Made by a program: the position numbers and the translations under genes. Positions 1 through 6,233 of a stretch of DNA of 10,334 bases are shown here, piece after piece (within the stretch, counting starts at the first letter, position 1; the number at the start of each line of letters is the position of its first letter). The notes under the pieces were generated by a model, which saw only the letters and a list, made by a program, of their open reading frames with translations, was not told where the DNA came from and made no database searches. This DNA comes from Lachnospiraceae bacterium (GTDB lineage: Bacteria > Bacillota_A > Clostridia > Lachnospirales > Lachnospiraceae). The DNA lies in contig JAGACI010000132.1 in the NCBI GenBank assembly GCA_017614185.1, positions 1 through 10,334 on the forward strand, read 5' to 3'.

Positions 1-33
1 AACACTGTTCACTTGAACAGTTTAAAACTCTAC

Positions 34-62
34 TTGACTAAAGTTGTATTAAAGTATACAAT
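34..62 (+). promoter_or_regulatory. Promoter of the serC-serA operon
   Basis: TTGACT at 34-39 and TACAAT at 57-62 are separated by 17 bases, a near-consensus housekeeping sigma promoter. Transcription would begin near 69, leaving a leader of about 50 bases before the serC GTG. A short inverted repeat (ACGGT at 70-74 with ACCGT at 79-83) lies at the predicted 5' end and is followed by seven T at 88-94, but the stem is too weak to call an attenuator. Confidence 0.7.
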
Positions 63-120
63 CTTGATAACGGTTTTGACCGTGATATTTTTTTAACAAA
101 CAATTGAGGAGGAAGATAAA

Positions 121-1203
121 GTGTCCAGAGTTTACAATTTTTCAGCGGGTCCGGCTACAATGCCCTTACCTGTTCTCGAGGAAATCCAGGCTGAGCTTCT
201 TGACTATAAGGGAAGCGGAATGAGCGTAATGGAGATGTCCCATCGATCTAAGGTTTTCCAGACCATTATCGATGAAGCTGAACAGGATTTAAGAGACCTT
301 ATGAATATACCTGATAATTACAAGGTTTTATTCATCCAGGGTGGTGCGACATTGGAATTTGCCATGATTCCCATGAATCTTTGCAAAAATGGTGTATTTG
401 ATTACATCGTAACCGGTGCATGGTCCAAGAAGGCAGCAACTGAAGCCAAGAGATTCGGTAAGGTTAATGTCATTGCATCAAGTGAAGACAAGAACTACAG
501 TTATATTCCGGACTGCTCAGATCTTCCTGTTGATGATAATGCAGATTATGTATATATCTGTGAGAACGAGACTATCCACGGAACAACATTCCAGAAACTT
601 CCCAATACAAAGGGCAAGATCCTTGTTTCAGATCAGTCTTCAATGTTTTTATCAAAACCTTGCAACGTTTCTGATTACGGCATTATCTATGGCGGTGTTC
701 AGAAGAACGTTGGTCCTGCAGGCCTTTCTATCGTAATTATCAGAGAAGACCTTATCAGGGAAGATTTACCTGAGAATATTCCCGTTTATTGCAGATTTGA
801 CACACATGCAAAGAACGGATCTTTATATAATACTCCCAACTGCTGGGCTATTTATGTATGCGGTAAAGTATTCAAGTACTTAAAGAGTATCGGCGGCCTT
901 GCAAAGATGAACGAGATTAACGAAGAGAAGGCTAAAGTATTATATGACTTCCTTGATAACAGCAAGATGTTTAAGGGAACAGTTGAAAAGCAGTATCGTT
1001 CACTTATGAACGTTCCTTTTGTGACAGAATCTGCAGAGAAGGATGCAGAAGTTGTTGCTGCTACAAAAGCTGCCGGATTTGATAACCTTAAGGGTCATAA
1101 GAGCGTCGGAGGTCTCAGAGCGTCAATCTACAACGCAATGCCTATCGAAGGTGTTAAAGCTTTGGTTGATTTCCTTAAGAAATATGAGGAGGAGCATGCT
1201 TAA
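121..1203 (+). CDS. serC: Phosphoserine aminotransferase
   Basis: SerC is a cytosolic PLP enzyme that converts 3-phosphohydroxypyruvate and glutamate to 3-phosphoserine and 2-oxoglutarate, the second step of serine synthesis. The 360-residue protein begins with the family signature (YNFSAGPATMPLPVLEE) and carries the PLP-binding lysine K195 in GGVQKNVGPAG. The SHRSK segment near residues 41-45 and the C-terminal GGLRASIYNAMP (about 332-343) are also typical. Its length is normal for the family. The start is GTG at 121, supported by AGGAGG at 107-112 with eight bases of spacing and by the position of the N-terminal motif. Its stop codon overlaps the ATG of serA by one base (TAATG), so the two are translationally coupled and share the promoter at 34-62. 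Confidence 0.97.
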   Translation: MSRVYNFSAGPATMPLPVLEEIQAELLDYKGSGMSVMEMSHRSKVFQTIIDEAEQDLRDLMNIPDNYKVLFIQGGATLEFAMIPMNLCKNGVFDYIVTGAWSKKAATEAKRFGKVNVIASSEDKNYSYIPDCSDLPVDDNADYVYICENETIHGTTFQKLPNTKGKILVSDQSSMFLSKPCNVSDYGIIYGGVQKNVGPAGLSIVIIREDLIREDLPENIPVYCRFDTHAKNGSLYNTPNCWAIYVCGKVFKYLKSIGGLAKMNEINEEKAKVLYDFLDNSKMFKGTVEKQYRSLMNVPFVTESAEKDAEVVAATKAAGFDNLKGHKSVGGLRASIYNAMPIEGVKALVDFLKKYEEEHA

Positions 1204-2366
1204 TGTTTAAGTATAATTGCCTTAATCCCATCGCAAGTGTGGGACTTGAGAGATTCACAGATGATTATGTTCAGACAGACAATATAAATGAAGCTGACGG
1301 AGTTCTTGTCAGAAGTGCTTCAATGCATGAGATGGAGCTTCCCGAAAGCCTTCTTGCTGTAGCAAGAGCAGGCGCCGGTGTTAACAATATTCCTCTTGAT
1401 AAGTGCGCTGAGCAGGGTATTGTTGTATTCAATACTCCCGGTGCCAATGCAAACGGTGTTAAAGAGTTAACCATTGCAGGCCTTTTACTTGCATCACGTG
1501 ATGTTATCGGCGGTGTAAACTGGGTAAAGAGTGCAAAAGATGACGAGAATATCGCCAAAACTGCAGAAAAAGAGAAGAAGAAATTTGCAGGAACAGAAAT
1601 CCAGGACAAAAAGCTTGGAATTATAGGCCTTGGCGCTATCGGTGTTAAGGTAGCAAACGTTGCTAAGCATCTTGGAATGGAAGTTTGGGGTTATGACCCT
1701 TATGTATCCGTAGATGCAGCATGGAACTTAAGTCGTGATGTAAAGCACGTTCTTAATGTAGACGATATCTATGCAAACTGTGATTACATTACAATTCATG
1801 TTCCTCTTCTTGACTCTACAAAGGGATTCATCAATAAGGATGCAATCTCAAAGATGAAAGACGGAGTTATAATTCTTAACTTTGCAAGAGATCTTCTTGT
1901 TGACGAGGCTGCTGTCCTTGATGCAATTAAGGCCGGAAAGGTAAGAAAGTATGTTTCTGACTTCCCGAATCCTACAACAGCCGGTCAGGACGGATGTATC
2001 GTAATTCCTCACCTCGGAGCATCAACAGAAGAGTCTGAAGACAACTGCGCTAAGATGGCTGTAAAGGAACTTAAAGATTATCTTGAGAATGGTAATGTAG
2101 TTAACTCTGTTAACTTCCCTACGGTTGACATGGGAATATGCCCCGTAGATTCACGTGTGGCTATTCTTTCGAGAAATATTTCAGGTATGATTTCAAAGTT
2201 CTCAACAGTATTTGGTGATCTTGGAATCAACATTTCGGACTTTACCAACAAGTCTAAGGGTGAGTACGCATACACACTTATGGATATTGAGGCAAAGGTT
2301 ACTGATGAAGTAGTTGAGAAACTTCGTGAGCTTGACGGAGTTATAAGAGTAAGAGTGGTTAAGTAA
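1203..2366 (+). CDS. serA: D-3-phosphoglycerate dehydrogenase (with ACT domain)
   Basis: SerA oxidises 3-phosphoglycerate to 3-phosphohydroxypyruvate with NAD, the first step of serine synthesis. The 387-residue protein has the D-2-hydroxyacid dehydrogenase layout: an N-terminal catalytic segment, a Rossmann domain with LGIIGLGAIG (about residues 138-147), the substrate-binding arginine R229 in NFARD, and the catalytic histidine H270 in IPHLGAST. A C-terminal ACT domain (about 315-387), which in this family usually gives feedback control by serine, is also present. The length matches the short ACT-containing form. The glutamate usually found in the DVFxxEP segment has no clear counterpart here (the segment reads SDFPNPTTAG). 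Translation starts at ATG 1203 with AGGAGG at 1187-1192 inside the end of serC. The gene ends just before the terminator at 2377-2405. Confidence 0.95.
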   Translation: MFKYNCLNPIASVGLERFTDDYVQTDNINEADGVLVRSASMHEMELPESLLAVARAGAGVNNIPLDKCAEQGIVVFNTPGANANGVKELTIAGLLLASRDVIGGVNWVKSAKDDENIAKTAEKEKKKFAGTEIQDKKLGIIGLGAIGVKVANVAKHLGMEVWGYDPYVSVDAAWNLSRDVKHVLNVDDIYANCDYITIHVPLLDSTKGFINKDAISKMKDGVIILNFARDLLVDEAAVLDAIKAGKVRKYVSDFPNPTTAGQDGCIVIPHLGASTEESEDNCAKMAVKELKDYLENGNVVNSVNFPTVDMGICPVDSRVAILSRNISGMISKFSTVFGDLGINISDFTNKSKGEYAYTLMDIEAKVTDEVVEKLRELDGVIRVRVVK

Positions 2367-2376
2367 ATTGCAATAT

Positions 2377-2405
2377 AAAAGCTCGGGTTCAAACCCGAGC
2401 TTTTT
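2377..2405. terminator. Bidirectional intrinsic terminator between serA and the convergent small gene
   Basis: A perfect 8-bp GC-rich stem (GCTCGGGT at 2381-2388 with ACCCGAGC at 2393-2400) has a TCAA loop. It is flanked by AAAA at 2377-2380 and TTTTT at 2401-2405. Because it has A-runs on one side and T-runs on the other, it works as an intrinsic terminator in both directions. It serves serA on the plus strand and the convergent small gene, which ends at 2414, on the minus strand. Confidence 0.93.
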
Positions 2406-2413
2406 GTTTACCT

Positions 2414-2674
2414 TTACTTGGATGCTTCATCCAAAGCCTTCATGTCATCCTGGAGTTTCTTCTCAGTTTCCACAACGGCCTCGCTTTGTAAATCCATGTA
2501 TTTGATGAAAACTTCCTCAATTTTCATTCCGGTCTCATCAGCGATTTCCTGCATGATTGGCTTTAAGGCTTCAAGCTGAACGGATACAAGAGTCTTCTGG
2601 GGCTCTATATCGGCAAGCTTTGTTTCTGCGTATTTATTTATTCTTGATAAAAATGCTCTTTCTTCGTTTGTCAT
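2414..2674 (-). CDS. Small helical protein of unknown function, 86 aa
   Basis: I do not recognise this family. The 86-residue product is rich in charged residues, has no cysteine, signal peptide or membrane segment, and contains long stretches compatible with amphipathic helices (about residues 1-35 and 55-86). It is probably a small cytosolic helical or coiled-coil protein. Three things argue that it is a real gene: an AAGGAGA ribosome binding site (plus-strand 2681-2687) six bases before the ATG, a plausible minus-strand promoter at 2733-2705, and termination at the shared hairpin 2377-2405. It is divergent from the DUF1015-glgB-kinase unit and convergent with serA, so its context gives no direct function. 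Confidence 0.8.
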   Translation of the reverse strand: MTNEERAFLSRINKYAETKLADIEPQKTLVSVQLEALKPIMQEIADETGMKIEEVFIKYMDLQSEAVVETEKKLQDDMKALDEASK

Positions 2675-2704
2675 AACGTATCTCCTTATACTTAACCTGT
2701 GATG

Positions 2705-2733
2705 ATTTTACCATATTTATCTTGTTTGTAACA
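2705..2733 (-). promoter_or_regulatory. Putative promoter of the 86-aa gene
   Basis: On the minus strand, TGTTAC (2733-2728) and TAAAAT (2710-2705) are 17 bases apart, and the -10 is preceded by TGG, an extended -10 element. Transcription would begin near 2698, about 24 bases before the ATG. This promoter physically overlaps the -35 region of the divergent plus-strand promoter, so the two may interfere with or co-regulate each other. Confidence 0.5.
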
Positions 2734-2750
2734 GTGAAATTTGATAAAAT
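2722..2750 (+). promoter_or_regulatory. Putative promoter of the DUF1015-glgB-like-kinase operon
   Basis: TTGTTT at 2722-2727 and TAAAAT at 2745-2750 are separated by 17 bases, giving a start point near 2757. An alternative pair is TTGATA at 2741-2746 with TAGTAT at 2763-2768 (16-base spacer). Either choice places the palindrome at 2752-2769 on the -10 or start point. Confidence 0.5.
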
Positions 2751-2751
2751 A

Positions 2752-2769
2752 AATACTATATATAGTATT
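2752..2769. promoter_or_regulatory. Perfect 18-bp palindrome, candidate operator
   Basis: AATACTATATATAGTATT is a perfect palindrome with two 9-bp half-sites and no spacer. It lies at the predicted start point of the plus-strand operon and within the intergenic region shared with the divergent 86-aa gene. Its symmetry and position are those expected of a repressor operator for a dimeric regulator. No regulator gene is next to it, and being AT-only apart from two C/G pairs it could partly arise by composition. Confidence 0.5.
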
Positions 2770-2800
2770 ATAATGTTTGAAAGGCCTGGTTATTTGTAAT

Positions 2801-4033
2801 ATGTCGGATATAAGACCGTTTTGTGCTTTAAGACCTAAGCAAGAGTTTGCGGAAAAAATCGCTGCGCTTCCCTATGATGTTTACGACACCGAAGAAGCTC
2901 GGCAGATTGTGTCTGCAAACTCTTTTTCATTTTTGGCTATAGACAGGGCAGAAGTTAACTTTGAAAAAGGTCATGACCCTTATTCAAAAGAGGTATATGA
3001 GAAGGCTTCTTCTTTGATTAAGGAATGGACTTTGCAAGGAAGGTTCATACGAGACAATAAGCCTTGTTATTATGTTTATTCCATGACTCTTGACGGAAGA
3101 ACCCAGACAGGAATCGTTGGCTGTTTCTCTATAGATGATTATATTGACGGAACAATCAAAAAACATGAGAACACAAGAGAAGATAAAGAGATAGACAGAA
3201 TCAATCATGTATATACATGTAAAGCTCAGACGGGCCCGATATTTCTGGCTTACAGAGCCAATGAAGTAATATTTGATATTACTTCAAAGGCAATGACAAA
3301 GGAACCGCTTTATTCTTTTGTTACCCCTGAAGGTGTATCGCAGAAAGTTTATATTATTGACGAAGACGATGATATAAAGGCTGTTGCTGATGCCTTTAAA
3401 AAGATAAGGCATATTTACATAGCGGATGGTCATCATAGATGCGCTTCCGCAGTAAAAGTCGGACTTCGAATGAGGGAAGAGAATCCCGGATATACAGGTG
3501 AAGAAGAGTTTAACTTTTGCTTAGGCGTATTTTTCCCGGAAGATGAGCTCTCGATAATGGACTATAACCGTGTGGTTAAGGATTTGAACGGCTATACTTA
3601 CAATTCTTTCCTTGAAAAGCTTTCGGAAATGTTTGATATCACTGAGTCGGACAAGGCTGTCAAACCGCTGTTTAAAGGGACGTTCGGAATGTTCTTAAAC
3701 AGAAGATGGTATAAGCTTGTTGCCAAGGATTCAATTAAATCAAACGATCCTGTTGACGGACTTGATGTTTCGATACTTCAAAACAATGTACTCGGACCGA
3801 TTCTTGGAATAAAGGATCCCAAGACTGACAAGCGAATTGATTTTGTCGGCGGAGCCAGAGGACTTATGGAACTTGAAAAGAGAGTTCTTGGCGGCTATGA
3901 AGTTGCTTTTTCAATGCATCCCACATCAATGGGAGAACTGTTAAGAGTTGCTGATAATAATCTTTTAATGCCACCCAAATCAACTTGGTTTGAGCCTAAA
4001 CTTTTAAGCGGATTGTTTATTCACGAAATCTAA
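2801..4033 (+). CDS. DUF1015 family protein, possibly acting on serine/phosphoserine
   Basis: This 410-residue cytosolic protein is a clear DUF1015 member. It has the N-terminal IRPFCALRP...AALPYDVYDTEEAR, KKHENTREDKEIDR near residues 121-134, the strongly conserved ADGHHR at 208-213, and the C-terminal MHPTS...MPPKSTWFEPKLLSGLF. The DGHHR motif resembles motifs of ParB/sulfiredoxin-fold proteins, a fold that includes free-serine kinases; that link is from memory and by analogy. Its position next to serC-serA suggests serine or phosphoserine metabolism, but the substrate is not shown by the sequence. The ATG at 2801 is preferred to the in-frame TTG at 2777 because the family begins at MSDIRPF. 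The nearest Shine-Dalgarno-like GAAAGG (2779-2784) is unusually far away, 16 bases. It is first in a three-gene unit, 19 bases before the GlgB-like gene. Confidence 0.88.
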   Translation: MSDIRPFCALRPKQEFAEKIAALPYDVYDTEEARQIVSANSFSFLAIDRAEVNFEKGHDPYSKEVYEKASSLIKEWTLQGRFIRDNKPCYYVYSMTLDGRTQTGIVGCFSIDDYIDGTIKKHENTREDKEIDRINHVYTCKAQTGPIFLAYRANEVIFDITSKAMTKEPLYSFVTPEGVSQKVYIIDEDDDIKAVADAFKKIRHIYIADGHHRCASAVKVGLRMREENPGYTGEEEFNFCLGVFFPEDELSIMDYNRVVKDLNGYTYNSFLEKLSEMFDITESDKAVKPLFKGTFGMFLNRRWYKLVAKDSIKSNDPVDGLDVSILQNNVLGPILGIKDPKTDKRIDFVGGARGLMELEKRVLGGYEVAFSMHPTSMGELLRVADNNLLMPPKSTWFEPKLLSGLFIHEI

Positions 4034-4052
4034 GTGTAAAGGGATATTCAAA

Positions 4053-6230
4053 ATGACTAACAAGCTTTACAAGTTAATGAACTGGCCTTTGATTGAGGAG
4101 ATAATCTATTCGGAATCCTGTCATCCGGGTGAGGTCCTTGGAGCACATCAGGCCGGCACACAGACTCTTATACAGGCCTTTTTCCCAAAGGCCAAAAAGG
4201 TAACACTCTGTGTTCCGTCTTTGGATTATGAGAAAAACATGGAACTTGCCGATGAAGACGGATTCTATGCTGCATTGGTTCCTTCTTACGGAAAGCTTGA
4301 TTATTATTATATTGTTAAAGATGTTGACGGAGAATCCAAGAAGGTATTGGACCCCTATAGCTTTGGCACTGTTTTTGAAGACAAAGACTATGAACGATTT
4401 GCAAAGGGAATTCATTATTCTGTATACAGGCTTCTTGGCGCCCACCCTGTTAAAATGGGCAAAACAGAGGGAACATTTTTTGCTCTTTGGGCACCGAACG
4501 CTATAAGAGTAAGCGTTGTCGGTGATTTTAATGACTGGGACGGAAGAATTCATCAGATGAATCTTGCCGGAGCTTCAGGAATTTATGAACTTTTTATTCC
4601 GGGTGTTAAAATCGGAGATAAATATAAATTTGAGATTAAGTTAAGAGACGGGCTTACTTATCTTAAGGCTGATCCTTATTGCTTCGAGTATGAAGACGGC
4701 GAGGGCAGCGCATGCGTTGTTTCTGACACCGATTTTTTGTGGACAGACAAATCATATCTTGAAAAGAGAAGTGAGTTTAAGGCTGATTCGAGTGTTATAT
4801 CAATTTATGAGACTTCACTTACAGGTTATGGCGATAATTATGAATCTATAGCGGAGAATCTTATAAACCATGTTAAAGAGACAGGCTATACTCATGTTGA
4901 ACTTATGCCTGTTATGGAGTATACGTCAGATGATTCTCTCGGATATGAGACAACAGGCTACTATGCTCCTACCAAAAGATTCGGAACTCCCAAAGAGTTT
5001 GCCGGATTAATAAACAGATTACATGAAGAAGGTATCGGCGTGATTCTCGACTGGAATCCCGCTCATTTTCCTGATGGGCTGGAGGGCCTTTCTGATTTCG
5101 ACGGTACAAAGCTTTACGAGAATCCTGATGAGAGAAGAAGATACAGCTTTGGAGGCGGCCTTCTTAACTATAATTTCTCGAGATTTGAGGTCTCAAATTT
5201 CCTGATAGCAAATGCTCTTTTCTGGGTTGAAAGATATCATGCGGATGCATTAAGGCTTCCTTTTGTCTCTTCTATGCTGTATCTTGACTACAACAAGTGC
5301 GACGGAGAGTGGACGCCTAATATGTACGGTGGCAATGAAGATTTGGATGCCATCGAGTTTATAAAGCATTTAAACTCAATTTTACATAAGAGAAATCCCG
5401 GTGTTTTCACAGTAGCCAAGGAAGAGTCATCATTTGCCGGACTTACAGCTGATTTAAACGACGGTGGTCTCGGGTTTGACTTTAAGTGGAATAATGGATG
5501 GAGTTCTGATTTTATCAACTATATCAAATTTGATCCATATTTCAGGGCCCATCATCATAATGACCTGACGTTTAGTATGATATATGCATATTCTGAGAGA
5601 TTTATCCTTCCTTTCTCTCATGAAGATGTTTCAAGAGGCCTTAAGAGCATGCTTTCTAAGATGCCCGGAGATGAGGCTGACAGATTTGCAAATTTAAGAC
5701 TCGCTTATTCATTTATGTTCATGCACCCCGGAAGAAAACTTTTGTTTATGGGACAGGATGTAGGTGATGATGAAGAGTGGAGATTTGATAAGAAAGCAAG
5801 GAATGAACTGAATTTATCACCGCTTAATTCAGGATTGCATGATTTGGTAAAGGCTTTAAATGAACTGTATAAAGCTGAACCTGCATTGCATGTTTTCGAT
5901 GATTATTCTGAAGGATTTGAGTGGATTAACTGCATTTCTTCGAATGCATGCTATGTATCTTTCTTAAGAAAAGCGGAAAGTGATAAGGATCTTCTCCTTG
6001 TTATCGCCAATTTCGCGGGTATCGACCAGAAACTTCGAGTAGGAGTTCCTCTTGAAGGAACCTACAAAGAGATATTTAACAGTGATGATGTAAAGTTTGG
6101 AGGAAACAAGCCAAGCAGTAACAAAAGAGCCAGAAAATCAATTAAAGGAGAGTTTGACGGAAGATTAAACTCCATAAAAACAGATATTAACAGATTAAGT
6201 CTTGTCGTTTACAAATATTCGGGGGAATAA
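4053..6230 (+). CDS. GlgB-like 1,4-alpha-glucan branching enzyme homologue, catalytic residues replaced (probable pseudoenzyme)
   Basis: The 725-residue protein has full GlgB architecture: an N1 domain (about 20-105), a CBM48 carbohydrate-binding domain (FALWAPNAIRVSVVGDFNDWDG, about 143-164), a GH13 barrel (about 250-610) and a C-terminal beta domain. Alignment from memory to E. coli GlgB (728 aa) gives a constant offset of two residues. Region I keeps D333 and H338 (DWNPAHF). The nucleophile Asp (E. coli D405, in GLRVDAV) is P403 in ALRLPFV. The acid/base Glu (E458, AEES) is K456 in AKEES. The stabilising Asp (D526, SHDEV) is E524 in SHEDV. R401 and H523 remain. The usual EFGQWREW segment is also altered (QDVGDDEEW). 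It should still fold and could bind glycogen but is unlikely to branch it. The start follows AAAGGG at 4038-4043. The stop is one codon before, and in frame with, the kinase start, so function is probably tied to the kinase. Confidence 0.93.
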   Translation: MTNKLYKLMNWPLIEEIIYSESCHPGEVLGAHQAGTQTLIQAFFPKAKKVTLCVPSLDYEKNMELADEDGFYAALVPSYGKLDYYYIVKDVDGESKKVLDPYSFGTVFEDKDYERFAKGIHYSVYRLLGAHPVKMGKTEGTFFALWAPNAIRVSVVGDFNDWDGRIHQMNLAGASGIYELFIPGVKIGDKYKFEIKLRDGLTYLKADPYCFEYEDGEGSACVVSDTDFLWTDKSYLEKRSEFKADSSVISIYETSLTGYGDNYESIAENLINHVKETGYTHVELMPVMEYTSDDSLGYETTGYYAPTKRFGTPKEFAGLINRLHEEGIGVILDWNPAHFPDGLEGLSDFDGTKLYENPDERRRYSFGGGLLNYNFSRFEVSNFLIANALFWVERYHADALRLPFVSSMLYLDYNKCDGEWTPNMYGGNEDLDAIEFIKHLNSILHKRNPGVFTVAKEESSFAGLTADLNDGGLGFDFKWNNGWSSDFINYIKFDPYFRAHHHNDLTFSMIYAYSERFILPFSHEDVSRGLKSMLSKMPGDEADRFANLRLAYSFMFMHPGRKLLFMGQDVGDDEEWRFDKKARNELNLSPLNSGLHDLVKALNELYKAEPALHVFDDYSEGFEWINCISSNACYVSFLRKAESDKDLLLVIANFAGIDQKLRVGVPLEGTYKEIFNSDDVKFGGNKPSSNKRARKSIKGEFDGRLNSIKTDINRLSLVVYKYSGE

Positions 6231-6233
6231 AAA

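Noticed and set aside
4..21. Hairpin ACTGTTC-ACTT-GAACAGT as terminator of an upstream gene
   Set aside because: Only a short T-run follows and the upstream gene is not visible; possible, but not supportable.
70..94. Attenuator in the serC leader (ACGGT-TTTG-ACCGT followed by seven T)
   Set aside because: The stem has only five pairs, four bases separate it from the T-run, and there is no competing structure or leader peptide.
2777..2800. TTG at 2777 as the start of the DUF1015 protein (adds MKGLVICN)
   Set aside because: There is no ribosome binding site before it, and the DUF1015 family starts at the MSDIRPF segment encoded from ATG 2801.
4074..4553. 159-codon open frame on the minus strand opposite the GlgB-like gene
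   Set aside because: No family resemblance, no ribosome binding site of note, and complete overlap with a clearly conserved gene; it is an antisense shadow.
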